Source of the DNA: Allocoprococcus sp004560705
GTDB taxonomy: Bacteria > Bacillota > Clostridia > Lachnospirales > Lachnospiraceae
Assembly: GCF_052065755.1 (NCBI RefSeq)
Contig: NZ_JBQHTK010000014.1
Span: 7,433 to 71,432, forward strand
DNA length: 64,000 bases
Direction of reading: 5' to 3'
Shown here: one piece after another, positions 27,154-36,268 of the stretch
How positions within the stretch are numbered: the stretch's first letter is position 1
Layout: each line of letters begins with the position of its first letter
Notes under the pieces: model-generated
Databases searched by the model: none
What the model saw: only the letters and a program-made list of their open reading frames with translations
What the model was told of the DNA's origin: nothing
Translations under genes and position numbers: made by a program

Positions 27154-27960
27154 ATGAAAGAACGGTTGGATGTATTACTTGTAAAGCAGGGTCTGGCAGC
27201 CTCCAGAGAGAAAGCAAAGGCAATCATCATGTCCGGCAATGTGTTTGTGGACGGACAGAGAGAAGATAAAGCGGGAACCACATTTTCCGAAGATGTAAAG
27301 ATTGAAGTAAAAGGGCATACCCTTCCTTATGTGAGCCGGGGAGGGCTGAAGCTGGAGAAAGCGATGAAGAATTTTGATGTCTCCATGGAGGGCAAGGTGT
27401 GCACCGATGTGGGATCCTCTACGGGAGGCTTTACGGACTGTATGCTGCAAAATGGAGCCAGAAAAGTATTTGCAATTGATGTCGGAAGAGGGCAGCTTGA
27501 CTGGAAGCTAAGACAGGATGAGCGTGTTGTCTGCATGGAGAAGACCAATATCCGCTATGTGGTTCCGGAAGATCTCGGCGAGCCGATTGATTTTTCTTCC
27601 ATCGATGTCTCCTTCATTTCCCTTACCAAGGTGCTCCTTCCGATCCGGAATTATCTGAAAGATGATGGGGAAATCGTGGCACTGATCAAACCACAGTTTG
27701 AGGCGGGGCGTGAGAAAGTCGGTAAAAAAGGAGTGGTCAGGGAAAAAAGTACTCATGTTGAAGTGATTGAGAAAGTGACAGAATATGCCGTTTCCATAGG
27801 ATTTAAGGTAAAGGCGCTGGAGTTTTCGCCGATCAAAGGACCGGAAGGTAATATCGAATATCTGGTTCATTTGCAGAAATGCCCGCCGGAAGAAGCAAAA
27901 GTGGAGGAAGGTGTACGGATCCGTCAGGTGACGGATGCGGCGTTTGACACACTTGCATAA
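27154..27960 (+). CDS. tlyA: TlyA family rRNA 2'-O-methyltransferase
   Basis: The N-terminal S4 domain (ERLDVLLVKQGLAASREKAKAI) is followed by an FtsJ-like SAM methyltransferase domain with VGSSTGGFTDCML and a KPQFEAGREKVGKKGVV motif. Mycobacterial TlyA methylates 16S and 23S rRNA; the substrate here is by family. It is 268 residues, starts 7 bases after dxs and overlaps no real part of nadK apart from an open upstream frame. Confidence 0.93.
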   Translation: MKERLDVLLVKQGLAASREKAKAIIMSGNVFVDGQREDKAGTTFSEDVKIEVKGHTLPYVSRGGLKLEKAMKNFDVSMEGKVCTDVGSSTGGFTDCMLQNGARKVFAIDVGRGQLDWKLRQDERVVCMEKTNIRYVVPEDLGEPIDFSSIDVSFISLTKVLLPIRNYLKDDGEIVALIKPQFEAGREKVGKKGVVREKSTHVEVIEKVTEYAVSIGFKVKALEFSPIKGPEGNIEYLVHLQKCPPEEAKVEEGVRIRQVTDAAFDTLA

Positions 27961-27979
27961 CAGGGATATGAGGCTGAAA

Positions 27980-28813
27980 ATGGAACGATTTTATATTATT
28001 ACAAATTATGCAAAAGACGAAGACTATCGAATAACGACTCGGATCAAAGAGTGTATTGAGTCTTACGGGAAGACCTGTATCCTTTGCCAGAAGGATGACT
28101 ATGAGAAGATCAGACCGGAGACGATACCGAATCAGATCGACTGTGCACTGGTCGTTGGAGGCGACGGAACGTTCATCCAGGCATCCAGAACCTTGTTCGG
28201 AAGAGAGATTCCTATGCTTGGCATCAATATGGGAACGCTTGGATATCTGACGGAAGTAGAGGTCCAGAATGTGGAGCGCGCCATCGAACAGCTGATGACA
28301 GGCAACTATGCGATCGAGAACAGAATGATGCTCTATGGTTCCGGCCCGAATCAGATGCGTGATGTGGCACTGAACGATATTGTTGTCACAAGAAGCGGAC
28401 TGATGAAAATCATCCAGATTAATCTGTATGTCAATGGGGAATTTTTAAATTCGTATAAAGCAGACGGAATCATTATTTCTACACCGACCGGATCGACCGC
28501 ATATAACCTTTCGGCAGGCGGCCCGATTGTGGAGCCCAGGGCATCGCTCATCGTGGTCACCCCGATCTGTTCACACGGACTGAATTCACGGAGCATTGTT
28601 TTTTCGGGAGATGATGAGATCGTGATTGAGATTGGAGCTCATCGTGCAGGACAGTGTGAAGAGGCGGCGATCAGTTTTGATGGGGCAGATGTGATTCCTT
28701 TGCATACCGGAGACCGGGTGAGAATTAAAAAAGCCTGGGAGACGGCGAAAATCGTCAAATTGAGCAAGATCAGTTTCCTGGAGACTATGCGTGAGAAGAT
28801 GAAGGGAAATTAG
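27980..28813 (+). CDS. nadK: NAD kinase
   Basis: Phosphorylates NAD to NADP. The GGDGTFIQASR motif (VVGGDGTF), GTLGYLTEV and the NDIVV ... TPTGSTAYNLSAGGPIV segments are family hallmarks. ATG 27980 has GAGG 6 bases upstream; upstream in-frame ATGs at 27935 and 27968 are less well placed and the first overlaps tlyA. Length 277. Confidence 0.94.
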   Translation: MERFYIITNYAKDEDYRITTRIKECIESYGKTCILCQKDDYEKIRPETIPNQIDCALVVGGDGTFIQASRTLFGREIPMLGINMGTLGYLTEVEVQNVERAIEQLMTGNYAIENRMMLYGSGPNQMRDVALNDIVVTRSGLMKIIQINLYVNGEFLNSYKADGIIISTPTGSTAYNLSAGGPIVEPRASLIVVTPICSHGLNSRSIVFSGDDEIVIEIGAHRAGQCEEAAISFDGADVIPLHTGDRVRIKKAWETAKIVKLSKISFLETMREKMKGN

Positions 28814-28848
28814 GGCATTGCCTGATAAATATGGAAAGGAACTGGAAC

Positions 28849-29301
28849 ATGAAAGTAAACCGACACGCGAAAATAGTAGAACTTATAAATAAATACCAGA
28901 TCGAGACACAGGAAGAACTTGCAGAGCGGCTGAACCAGGTTGGTTTCCATGTGACACAGGCAACGGTGTCCAGAGATATCCGGGACCTCAAGCTTACGAA
29001 AGTTCCGGCTGAGAACGGAAAACAGAAATACGCAGTACTGGAAAGCGGAAATACTGCCATGGGAGAAAAGTATATCCGCATTCTGCGTGACGGATTCGTG
29101 TCCATGGATATGGCACAGAATATTCTGGTCATCAAGACGGTCTCCGGGATGGCGATGGCAGTGGGGGCCGCTCTGGACGCGATGAAATGGACAGAACTGG
29201 TGGGATGTATTGCCGGAGACGACACCGTGATGTGCGCGGTGCGAAGTGTGGATGATACCATCCTTTTGATGGAAAAGATCAAGAAGCTGCTCGCGAAGTA
29301 G
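28849..29301 (+). CDS. argR: Arginine repressor ArgR
   Basis: Arginine-responsive hexameric regulator of arginine metabolism. The N-terminal winged helix (RHAKIVELINKYQIETQEELAERL ... TQATVSRDIRDLKLTKV, split here) and the C-terminal hexamerisation/arginine domain with GDDTVMCAVRS are complete. ATG 28849 has AAAGGAACTGG upstream; ATG 28831 is an alternative. Its position between nadK and recN is standard in Firmicutes. No arginine genes lie in this window except possibly the aminotransferase at 43315. Confidence 0.92.
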   Translation: MKVNRHAKIVELINKYQIETQEELAERLNQVGFHVTQATVSRDIRDLKLTKVPAENGKQKYAVLESGNTAMGEKYIRILRDGFVSMDMAQNILVIKTVSGMAMAVGAALDAMKWTELVGCIAGDDTVMCAVRSVDDTILLMEKIKKLLAK

Positions 29302-29325
29302 CTGAAAAGTAGAACAGGAGGAAGC

Positions 29326-30999
29326 ATGTTACAGAATCTACATGTGAAGAATCTCGCCCTGATCGATGAGGTCGAAGTGGATTTTGCGGAAGGTCTGAAT
29401 ATTCTGACCGGAGAGACTGGGGCAGGAAAATCAATCGTATTGGGAAGTGTGAGTCTTGCCCTCGGCGGGCGCTATTCAGCTGATATGCTGCGAAAAGGAA
29501 CGGATGCGGGGCTTGTAGAGCTTACCTTTTCCGTGAATTCTCCTGAGACGATCCGCAAGCTTGAAGAGCTGGAGATTCATCCGGATGACGGGCAGATCAT
29601 CATCAGCCGCAAACTGACGGGCTCCAGAAGTGTGAGCCGGATCAACGGGGAGACGGTGACAGCCTCTAAGATCCGGGAAGTGGCATCGGCGCTTATTGAT
29701 ATACACGGACAGCATGAGCATCAATCCCTGCTTTATAAAAAGAATCACCTGGCCATACTCGATGCATTTGCCAAGGATGCGGACGGAGTGAAAAAACAGG
29801 TACAGGAAGCGTACCGGACATATCGTGCCGTGCAAAAGGAACTGAACGAGGCGGATACGGATGAAGCTCAGAGACTGAAGGAGATTTCCTTCCTGGAATT
29901 TGAGATCGAAGAGATCCAGAATGCGGGACTATCCGAAGAAGAAGATTTGGAAATAGAAGAAACATATCGAAAGATGGTGTCCGGCAAACGAATCGCAGAG
30001 AGTCTGGAAGAGGCCTATGCCTATCTGGCAGGAGAGAACCAGGAAAATGCAGGCGAACTTCTGGGACGCGCTGTCCGTGCCATCGCAGATGCGACCGGAT
30101 ACGACAAGCATACGGAAGAGCTGTACGGCCAGATACTGGAAGTGGAGAATCTGCTGGGCGATTTCAGCCGGGAACTCAGGGAATACACGGATTCGCTGTC
30201 TTTTTCACCGGAAGCTTTCTATGAAGTGGAGAGCAGACTGAACGATATCAATCACCTCAAGTCCAAATACGGCAACACCGTGACGGAGATTCTCGAATAC
30301 TGTGAAAAACAGCAACAGCGACTTCAGATCCTTCAGGATTACGATCATTATCTGGATACCCTGAAAGTCCGCCTAAAAGACGCAGAGGATAAATTAGGGG
30401 AGCTGTGTGAAAAACTGAGCCGGATTCGCCAAAAAGAGGCGAAGAAACTGCAGGAAAAGATTCGGGAAGGGCTTCTGGATCTGAATTTCCTTGAAGTACA
30501 ATTTGAGATCCGGTTCACAAGAACCCAGGATTACACAGCGGAAGGAACCGATGATGTGGAGTTTATGATTTCCATGAATCCGGGACAGCCCCAAAAGCCG
30601 CTGGCGGAGGTCGCATCCGGCGGTGAACTATCCCGAATCATGCTGGCAATCAAGTCGGTTCTTGCAGATAAAGATGAGATCGAGACACTGATATTTGACG
30701 AAATCGATGTGGGGATCAGCGGACGCACGGCGCAGAAGGTCTCCGAGAAGATGGGCGTGATCGGGCGGAAACATCAGGTGATTTGCATTACCCATCTGGC
30801 GCAGATCGCAGCGATGGCGGATGCCCATTATGCGATCGAAAAAAAAGTGGAAAATCATGTGACGAAAACCAGCATTTCCCGGCTGGACGAAGAAGCATCC
30901 GTAAGAGAACTGGCGCGGATTCTGGGAGGCGCCCAGATCACGGATGCAGTGCTTCGCAATGCCGAAGAAATGAAAAATCTGGCATCCGGTTTAAAATAA
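29326..30999 (+). CDS. recN: DNA repair protein RecN
   Basis: SMC-like ATPase acting in recombinational repair of double-strand breaks. The 557 residues show an N-terminal Walker A (GETGAGKSIVLGS), a long coiled-coil centre, and the C-terminal SGGELSRIMLAIKSV signature, Walker B (TLIFDEIDVGISG) and CITHLAQIAAMAD. AGGAGG precedes the ATG at 29326. Confidence 0.96.
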   Translation: MLQNLHVKNLALIDEVEVDFAEGLNILTGETGAGKSIVLGSVSLALGGRYSADMLRKGTDAGLVELTFSVNSPETIRKLEELEIHPDDGQIIISRKLTGSRSVSRINGETVTASKIREVASALIDIHGQHEHQSLLYKKNHLAILDAFAKDADGVKKQVQEAYRTYRAVQKELNEADTDEAQRLKEISFLEFEIEEIQNAGLSEEEDLEIEETYRKMVSGKRIAESLEEAYAYLAGENQENAGELLGRAVRAIADATGYDKHTEELYGQILEVENLLGDFSRELREYTDSLSFSPEAFYEVESRLNDINHLKSKYGNTVTEILEYCEKQQQRLQILQDYDHYLDTLKVRLKDAEDKLGELCEKLSRIRQKEAKKLQEKIREGLLDLNFLEVQFEIRFTRTQDYTAEGTDDVEFMISMNPGQPQKPLAEVASGGELSRIMLAIKSVLADKDEIETLIFDEIDVGISGRTAQKVSEKMGVIGRKHQVICITHLAQIAAMADAHYAIEKKVENHVTKTSISRLDEEASVRELARILGGAQITDAVLRNAEEMKNLASGLK

Positions 31000-31017
31000 A
31001 GATATTTTTTGCATACT

Positions 31018-31049
31018 AAAAGCAGGAACACAAGTTTCCTGCTTTTTTT
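31018..31049 (+). terminator. Intrinsic terminator of recN
   Basis: AGCAGGAA (31021-31028) pairs with TTCCTGCT (31036-31043), extended by A-T pairs, with a run of seven T. It closes the asp23-recN transcription unit. Confidence 0.9.
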
Positions 31050-31055
31050 GTATCT

Positions 31056-31094
31056 GTTCAGAGCCGAGCAGTGGTTTCAAAGTTGGCTCTGAAC
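31056..31094. repeat. Inverted repeat upstream of spoIVB
   Basis: GTTCAGAGCC (31056-31065) and GGCTCTGAAC (31085-31094) are perfect 10-base inverted copies with a 19-base loop. There is no immediate U-tract. It lies between the recN terminator and spoIVB and may be an operator or a leader stem. Confidence 0.65.
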
Positions 31095-31148
31095 ACTTAC
31101 GTTTTTTCATCAGAATCTTCAGAAAAAGCAGGAGAAAGGGGAACAGAC

Positions 31149-32216
31149 ATGACAGTCAGATGGTATCGAAGAATGCTGATTATTTTATTGGTGTTTGCCG
31201 TGACGGTCGGCGGCAGCTACTGCTTCCTGCAGATAAAAAGGGAGGAACTGAAAAAAGAGGTGAGCGCAGGCACCGGATCCGAGAATCTGTTGATTCCGGG
31301 AGGAATGCCAATAGGCATATACATGGAGACGGACGGAGTGATGGTACTCGGCACAGACGAGATCAAAAGCAGTGACGGGAGCTCAACTTCCCCTGCAAAA
31401 CATCTGGTGAAAGACGGAGATTATATCGTCGGAATCGATGAAGAAGAGGTGGAAAATAAGCAGGAACTCATCGAAGTTATGCAGAATATGTCGAAAAAAA
31501 CCGTAATTCTGCACTTACGTAGAAAAATGGAGTATATTGATGTAAAGATTCATCCTGCAAAGGATGAAGAGGGGAAGTATAAACTTGGCATCTGGGTAAG
31601 GGACAATGTGCAGGGACTCGGAACCATCACATTTCTGAATGCGAACAGCGAGTTCGGAGCGCTTGGTCACGGAATCCATGATGTGGACACGAGTGAGCTT
31701 TTGGAAATATCAGAAGGTACTCTTTATGAAACCAGTATACAAAACATCAAAAAAGGGCAGAATGGCAGTCCGGGAGGCATGGAAGGAATCATTGTATATA
31801 ATCACTACAATGTACTCGGAAGTATAACGAGCAATACGGAAACGGGAATCTATGGGAAAATCGACCGGGTAGATAAGGTGTTCAAGAAGCAGGAGGCCTA
31901 TCCGGCAGGTTCGAAAGAAGAAATCAAAACAGGGAAAGCGTATATCCGATGCGCCGTAAGCGGTGAAGTAAAAGATTATGAGATTCAGATTACAAAAATC
32001 GACTTACACCCGGGGGAGGTCAATAAGGGAATCGAGATCCGGGTCACCGATGAGGAACTTTTGAGAATAACAGGCGGAATTGTGCAGGGAATGAGTGGAA
32101 GTCCTATTTTGCAGGACGGAAAAATTGTGGGAGCAGTCACGCATGTTTTCGTACAGGATTCGACAAAAGGCTACGGCATTTTCATCGAAAATATGCTGGA
32201 GAATCTTGACGAATAG
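31149..32216 (+). CDS. spoIVB: SpoIVB serine peptidase (S55 family)
   Basis: Forespore-secreted protease that triggers pro-SigK processing in the mother cell by cleaving SpoIVFA in B. subtilis. The 355-residue protein has an N-terminal membrane anchor (IILLVFAVTVGGSYCFL), a PDZ domain (~residues 85-150) and the S55 domain with the FGALGHGIHD histidine motif and the GMSGSPILQDG catalytic serine. ATG 31149 is preceded by GAGAAAGGGG; the upstream open frame from 31071 crosses the inverted repeat. I could not find a clean SigF/SigG promoter. Confidence 0.94.
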   Translation: MTVRWYRRMLIILLVFAVTVGGSYCFLQIKREELKKEVSAGTGSENLLIPGGMPIGIYMETDGVMVLGTDEIKSSDGSSTSPAKHLVKDGDYIVGIDEEEVENKQELIEVMQNMSKKTVILHLRRKMEYIDVKIHPAKDEEGKYKLGIWVRDNVQGLGTITFLNANSEFGALGHGIHDVDTSELLEISEGTLYETSIQNIKKGQNGSPGGMEGIIVYNHYNVLGSITSNTETGIYGKIDRVDKVFKKQEAYPAGSKEEIKTGKAYIRCAVSGEVKDYEIQITKIDLHPGEVNKGIEIRVTDEELLRITGGIVQGMSGSPILQDGKIVGAVTHVFVQDSTKGYGIFIENMLENLDE

Positions 32217-32258
32217 CGTCAAGCGCGAAAAATGTCTAATTTTTACGACTTTGTTTTC

Positions 32259-32288
32259 TTGTATCCGGCAAATTCAGGAGCATATAAT
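32259..32288 (+). promoter_or_regulatory. Candidate SigA promoter of spo0A
   Basis: TTGTAT (32259-32264) and a perfect TATAAT (32283-32288) with an 18-base spacer. Upstream, TGTCTAA (32234-32240) differs by one base from the Spo0A box core TGTCGAA, so autoregulation is possible. A 7-base inverted repeat CTTGACG/CGTCAAG spans the spoIVB stop (32205-32223). Confidence 0.5.
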
Positions 32289-32341
32289 GTTTCCCGTAAC
32301 AGCCGTAAATCTGCTGTCAAATCGAAGGAGGGTATAACTTT

Positions 32342-33130
32342 ATGGAAAGGCTGAATGTTGCGATTGCCGACGATAATGAACGAATGCTGGATTTATTGAG
32401 CGAAATTATCGAAAGTGATCAGGAATTGAATCTTGTTGGAAAGGCGAACAACGGGGAGGATATGTATCATATTATCAAAGAAGAGGAACCGGATGTTGTA
32501 CTTCTGGATCTGATCATGCCGAAAATGGACGGGATCAGTGTGATGGAACTTGTGAGCCAGGATAAGGCGGTCAAAAAACAACCCAATTTCATTGTTGTGA
32601 CCGCAATCGGACAGGAGCGGATTACGGAAGATGCCTTTGAAAAAGGTGCATCATACTACATTTTAAAACCTTTCAACAATGAGACTGTGCTACAGCGGAT
32701 AAAAAGTACCGGCCACGGAACAAAAGCGGCGGACCGGAAAGAAGAAACGATGGTTACAAAAGGACCGGACATGCAGGAGAACCTGGAAAAACAAGTGACG
32801 GATCTTCTTCATGAGATCGGGATACCGGCACACATCAAGGGATATCATTATCTTCGGGATTCGATATTGATGGTCGTAGACGATATGGATATTCTGAATG
32901 CGATTACCAAGATTCTGTATCCGACCGTGGCGAAAAAACATCAGACCACGGCGAGCAGAGTAGAAAGAGCAATACGCCATGCGATCGAAGTTGCATGGAG
33001 CAGAGGAAAACTCGACACGCTGGAGCGGCTGTTCGGGTATACAGTAAGCAATGGAAAAGGCAAGCCTACAAATTCTGAGTTTATCGCGCTTGTCGCAGAT
33101 ACGATCCGATTACAGTCAAAGCACAGATAA
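32342..33130 (+). CDS. spo0A: Sporulation master response regulator Spo0A
   Basis: Master regulator of sporulation entry. The receiver domain has acidic residues D10 and D11, the phosphoacceptor D56 (VVLLDLIMPKMDG) and the conserved lysine in YYILKPF. After a linker (~125-150) the C-terminal DNA-binding domain carries the highly conserved HQTTASRVERAIRHAIEVAWSR recognition region (split here) and PTNSEFIALVADTIRL. GAAGGAGG precedes the ATG. Adjacent to spoIVB as in nearly all endospore formers. Confidence 0.97.
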   Translation: MERLNVAIADDNERMLDLLSEIIESDQELNLVGKANNGEDMYHIIKEEEPDVVLLDLIMPKMDGISVMELVSQDKAVKKQPNFIVVTAIGQERITEDAFEKGASYYILKPFNNETVLQRIKSTGHGTKAADRKEETMVTKGPDMQENLEKQVTDLLHEIGIPAHIKGYHYLRDSILMVVDDMDILNAITKILYPTVAKKHQTTASRVERAIRHAIEVAWSRGKLDTLERLFGYTVSNGKGKPTNSEFIALVADTIRLQSKHR

Positions 33131-33133
33131 ATC

Positions 33134-33162
33134 TTTTCAAATCGCCGTTTTTGCGGTATAAT
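33134..33162 (+). promoter_or_regulatory. Candidate SigA promoter of glgA
   Basis: TTTTCA (33134-33139), a 17-base spacer and a perfect TATAAT (33157-33162) directly after spo0A; the start would be about 35 bases upstream of glgA. Confidence 0.55.
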
Positions 33163-33204
33163 TAGTAGCTAGAAAGCCGCAAGAGAGAAGAAGGAGGGCG
33201 CAGG

Positions 33205-34641
33205 ATGAAAAAGATATTGTTTGTAGCATCGGAAGCGGTGCCATTTATTAAAACGGGAGGCCTTGCAGATGTTGTCGGCTCACTTCCGAAATATTTTGAC
33301 AAAAAGAAATACGACGTGCGTGTGATGATTCCAAAGTATGTATGTATGAAGGAAGAATGGAAGAATCAGCTTGTTTATAAGACTCATTTTTATATGGATC
33401 TGAATTGGCGGCAGCAGTATGTGGGAATTCTGGAACTGCAGTACGAAGGTGTTACATTCTATTTTATTGATAACGAATATTATTTTAACGGACCGAAGCC
33501 GTATGGAGATATTGCCTATGATATTGAGAAGTTCGCATTTTTCTCCAAAGCAGCGCTTTGCGCACTCCCGCTCCTGGATTTCCGCCCCGATATTATTCAC
33601 TGCCACGATTGGCAGACAGGACTTGTCCCGGTATTTCTTGACAACTTCCGTTACGGAAATGAGTATTTCAGAGGAATCAAGACTGTATTTACCATCCATA
33701 ATCTGAAGTTCCAGGGCGTGTGGGATAAGAAAACGGTTCGTGATATCACCGGACTTCCGGATTACTATTTCACACCGGATAAACTGGAGGCATACCGGGA
33801 TGCCAACTTCCTCAAAGGCGGTATCGTGTATTCAGACCGCGTGACAACGGTAAGCAATACCTACGCAGAAGAAATAAAGACACCATTTTACGGAGAAAAG
33901 CTGAACGGACTTATGAATGCCCGTTCCAATTGTCTCTCCGGAATTGTAAATGGAATTGACTACAATGAGTTCAATCCGGAGACAGACCCGAACATTGTGA
34001 AAAATTATTCTATTGAGACATTCCGCAAGGAAAAAGTGAAGAATAAGACCGCACTTCAGGAAGAGCTTGGCCTGGAAAAAGATCCTCATAAGATGCTGAT
34101 CGGTATTGTATCCCGACTGACAGACCAAAAGGGATTTGACCTGGTCAACTATGTAATGGATGAACTTTGTCAGGATGAGGTGGAGATCGTCATTCTTGGT
34201 ACCGGAGAAGAACGCTATGAGAACAGCTTTCGTTATTTCGCATGGAAATATCCGGAGAAAGTCAGTGCCAATATCTATTATTCCGAGCCGATGTCACACA
34301 AAGTGTATGCATCCTGTGATGCATTCCTGATGCCGTCACTTTTTGAACCTTGCGGACTGAGTCAGCTTATGAGCCTTCGTTACGGAACCGTACCGATCGT
34401 TCGTGAGACCGGTGGACTGAAAGATACGGTTGAGCCGTACAACGAGTTCGAGAAGACGGGAACCGGATTCAGTTTTATGAACTTTAATGCGCATGAGATG
34501 CTTGGAACGATCCGTTATGCAGAACGTATTTATTATGATAGAAAACGTGACTGGAACAAGATCGTGGAACGAGGCATGCAGAAAGACTTCTCATGGAGCA
34601 ATTCAGCAAGATTATATGAAGATCTCTATGAAGGAATGTAA
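33205..34641 (+). CDS. glgA: Glycogen synthase (ADP-glucose type)
   Basis: GT5 glycosyltransferase that extends alpha-1,4-glucan from ADP-glucose. The N-terminus has the ADP-glucose-binding KTGGLADVVGSLP motif (K16), HCHDWQTGLVP, and the C-terminal half has GIVSRLTDQKGFDL, and the PSLFEPCGLSQL catalytic motif. The 478-residue length is normal. GAAGGAGG precedes the ATG. No other glycogen gene is near, so glgA stands alone with its own promoter. Confidence 0.95.
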   Translation: MKKILFVASEAVPFIKTGGLADVVGSLPKYFDKKKYDVRVMIPKYVCMKEEWKNQLVYKTHFYMDLNWRQQYVGILELQYEGVTFYFIDNEYYFNGPKPYGDIAYDIEKFAFFSKAALCALPLLDFRPDIIHCHDWQTGLVPVFLDNFRYGNEYFRGIKTVFTIHNLKFQGVWDKKTVRDITGLPDYYFTPDKLEAYRDANFLKGGIVYSDRVTTVSNTYAEEIKTPFYGEKLNGLMNARSNCLSGIVNGIDYNEFNPETDPNIVKNYSIETFRKEKVKNKTALQEELGLEKDPHKMLIGIVSRLTDQKGFDLVNYVMDELCQDEVEIVILGTGEERYENSFRYFAWKYPEKVSANIYYSEPMSHKVYASCDAFLMPSLFEPCGLSQLMSLRYGTVPIVRETGGLKDTVEPYNEFEKTGTGFSFMNFNAHEMLGTIRYAERIYYDRKRDWNKIVERGMQKDFSWSNSARLYEDLYEGM

Positions 34642-34721
34642 TATTTGGTAAAATTATCCCTAGTAAGAGAGTCGGTATTGAGATATAATGGAAGATAAGT
34701 ATGTTAGAATAGGAGATAAGA

Positions 34722-35588
34722 ATGAAAATCAAAGAAAGACTACAGGAAAATAAAGTACATATTTCATTTGAAGTATTTCCGCCGAAGACAGATGCAGGCT
34801 TTGAATCCGTTATGGGAGCGGTGGAGAAAATCGCTGCTCTGAAGCCCTCTTATATCAGTGTTACCTATGGTGCCGGCGGCGGAACGAGCAAGAATACAGT
34901 GAAGATCGCTTCACACATTAAGAAAGATCTGGGTGTGCCGAGTCTCGCACATCTGACTTGCGCGTCTTCCACAAGGGAAGAAGTTCATGCAGTGATCGAC
35001 CGGCTGAAAGAAGAGGGAATTGAAAATATTCTTGCACTTAGGGGAGATATTCCGAAAGACGCCAGTTTCCCGATTCCGGGACAGTATCACTATGCATCCG
35101 AACTGATCCGGGACATCAAAGAACAGGGAGATTTCTGTATTGGCGCAGCCTGCTATCCGGAAGGACATGTAGAATCTGCAAGCAAGGATGAAGACATTCT
35201 CCATTTGAAAGAAAAAGTGGACTGCGGTGTGGATTTTCTTACGACACAGATGTTTTTCGATAACAGTATTCTTTATAATTTCCTTTATCGCATCCGCGAA
35301 AAAGGGATCACGGTTCCGGTGCTTCCCGGAATCATGCCGGTTACCAACGGTAAGCAGATCGCAAGGATTTGTTCGCTCTCCGGAACTGTGCTTCCGCAGA
35401 GATTTCTCGCGGTAGTGGATAAATTCGGAGATAATCCGGCGGCAATGCAGCAGGCCGGAATCGCGTATGCGACAGACCAGATCATCGATCTGATTGCAAA
35501 CGGAATACAGAATATCCATATTTATTCTATGAATAAGCCGGAGGTTGCAGCGGCAATCATGGCAAATCTTTCAGAAATTATGAAATAG
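34722..35588 (+). CDS. metF: Methylenetetrahydrofolate reductase (MetF-type)
   Basis: Flavoprotein reducing 5,10-methylene-THF to 5-methyl-THF. Family motifs include SFEVFPPKT near residue 15, SVTYGAGG, HLTCAS, NILALRGD, FLTTQMFFDN and PGIMPV. The 288-residue TIM barrel is complete. AGGAG lies 9 bases before the ATG, and a TATAAT (34684-34689) without a good -35 lies upstream. With the two downstream genes it forms a one-carbon to methionine set. Confidence 0.94.
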   Translation: MKIKERLQENKVHISFEVFPPKTDAGFESVMGAVEKIAALKPSYISVTYGAGGGTSKNTVKIASHIKKDLGVPSLAHLTCASSTREEVHAVIDRLKEEGIENILALRGDIPKDASFPIPGQYHYASELIRDIKEQGDFCIGAACYPEGHVESASKDEDILHLKEKVDCGVDFLTTQMFFDNSILYNFLYRIREKGITVPVLPGIMPVTNGKQIARICSLSGTVLPQRFLAVVDKFGDNPAAMQQAGIAYATDQIIDLIANGIQNIHIYSMNKPEVAAAIMANLSEIMK

Positions 35589-35596
35589 GTGTAACT

Positions 35597-36244
35597 ATGA
35601 CAGACTTAAGGACGAAAGAAGCGATTCGTTACCTTGGTTATGGAAAACACGCGGTAGATGAGGGAACGCTTGGGCTGATTTCAGACTCTTTCAGGGATCT
35701 GGAAGCATGTGCGGCAGCGAAATCCATCTACCGCATTTTTGAATGTGAACATACAGGGGAGAACGAATTACAAATAGGAAAAATGAATATTACAAGCAGG
35801 AGTCTCGGAAGGAACCTGAAGGGATGCGGCAGTGTGGTTCTGCTTGGAGCTACACTGGGGACCGGCGTGGATCTGATGATGAAGCGGTTCTCCCTCACAG
35901 ATATGGCCAAGACGGTGGTACTTCAGGCCTGCGCCGCAGCGTATCTGGAGGAATATCTGGATCAGCTCCAGGAGAAGATCGGTGAAGAGCTAAGGCAACA
36001 GGAAAAATGGCTCAGACCACGATTCAGTCCCGGGTACGGGGATTTTGATATTCATCATCAGAAGGACATTCTGCAAATGCTGGATACGGCCAAAACGATC
36101 GGCCTTACGATGACGGACAGCTATATGCTTACACCGGTCAAATCTGTGACTGCACTGATCGGGATCAGCGATTCCGATGAGAAATGTCATATCAAAGGCT
36201 GTGAATCCTGTGGGAAGACAGACTGCATTTACAGAAGAAACTAG
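35597..36244 (+). CDS. Stand-alone methionine synthase activation domain protein
   Basis: This 215-residue protein resembles the C-terminal reactivation domain of cobalamin-dependent MetH, which presents SAM to cob(II)alamin during reductive repair. Recognisable parts are RYLGYG at the start, GATLGTGVDLMMKRFS in the middle, and RPRFSPGYGDFDIHHQ, the RxxxGYG SAM-binding motif; the tail has a Cys-rich CHIKGCESCGKTDCIY segment. It lies 8 bases after metF and 24 bases before metH, which itself lacks this domain. Confidence 0.85.
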   Translation: MTDLRTKEAIRYLGYGKHAVDEGTLGLISDSFRDLEACAAAKSIYRIFECEHTGENELQIGKMNITSRSLGRNLKGCGSVVLLGATLGTGVDLMMKRFSLTDMAKTVVLQACAAAYLEEYLDQLQEKIGEELRQQEKWLRPRFSPGYGDFDIHHQKDILQMLDTAKTIGLTMTDSYMLTPVKSVTALIGISDSDEKCHIKGCESCGKTDCIYRRN

Positions 36245-36268
36245 AAGAAGTTAGAAGGAGCAATGGAC

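Noticed and set aside
34642..34721. SAM or B12 riboswitch before the metF-metH operon
   Set aside because: The gap is only 80 bases and no conserved riboswitch core is visible.
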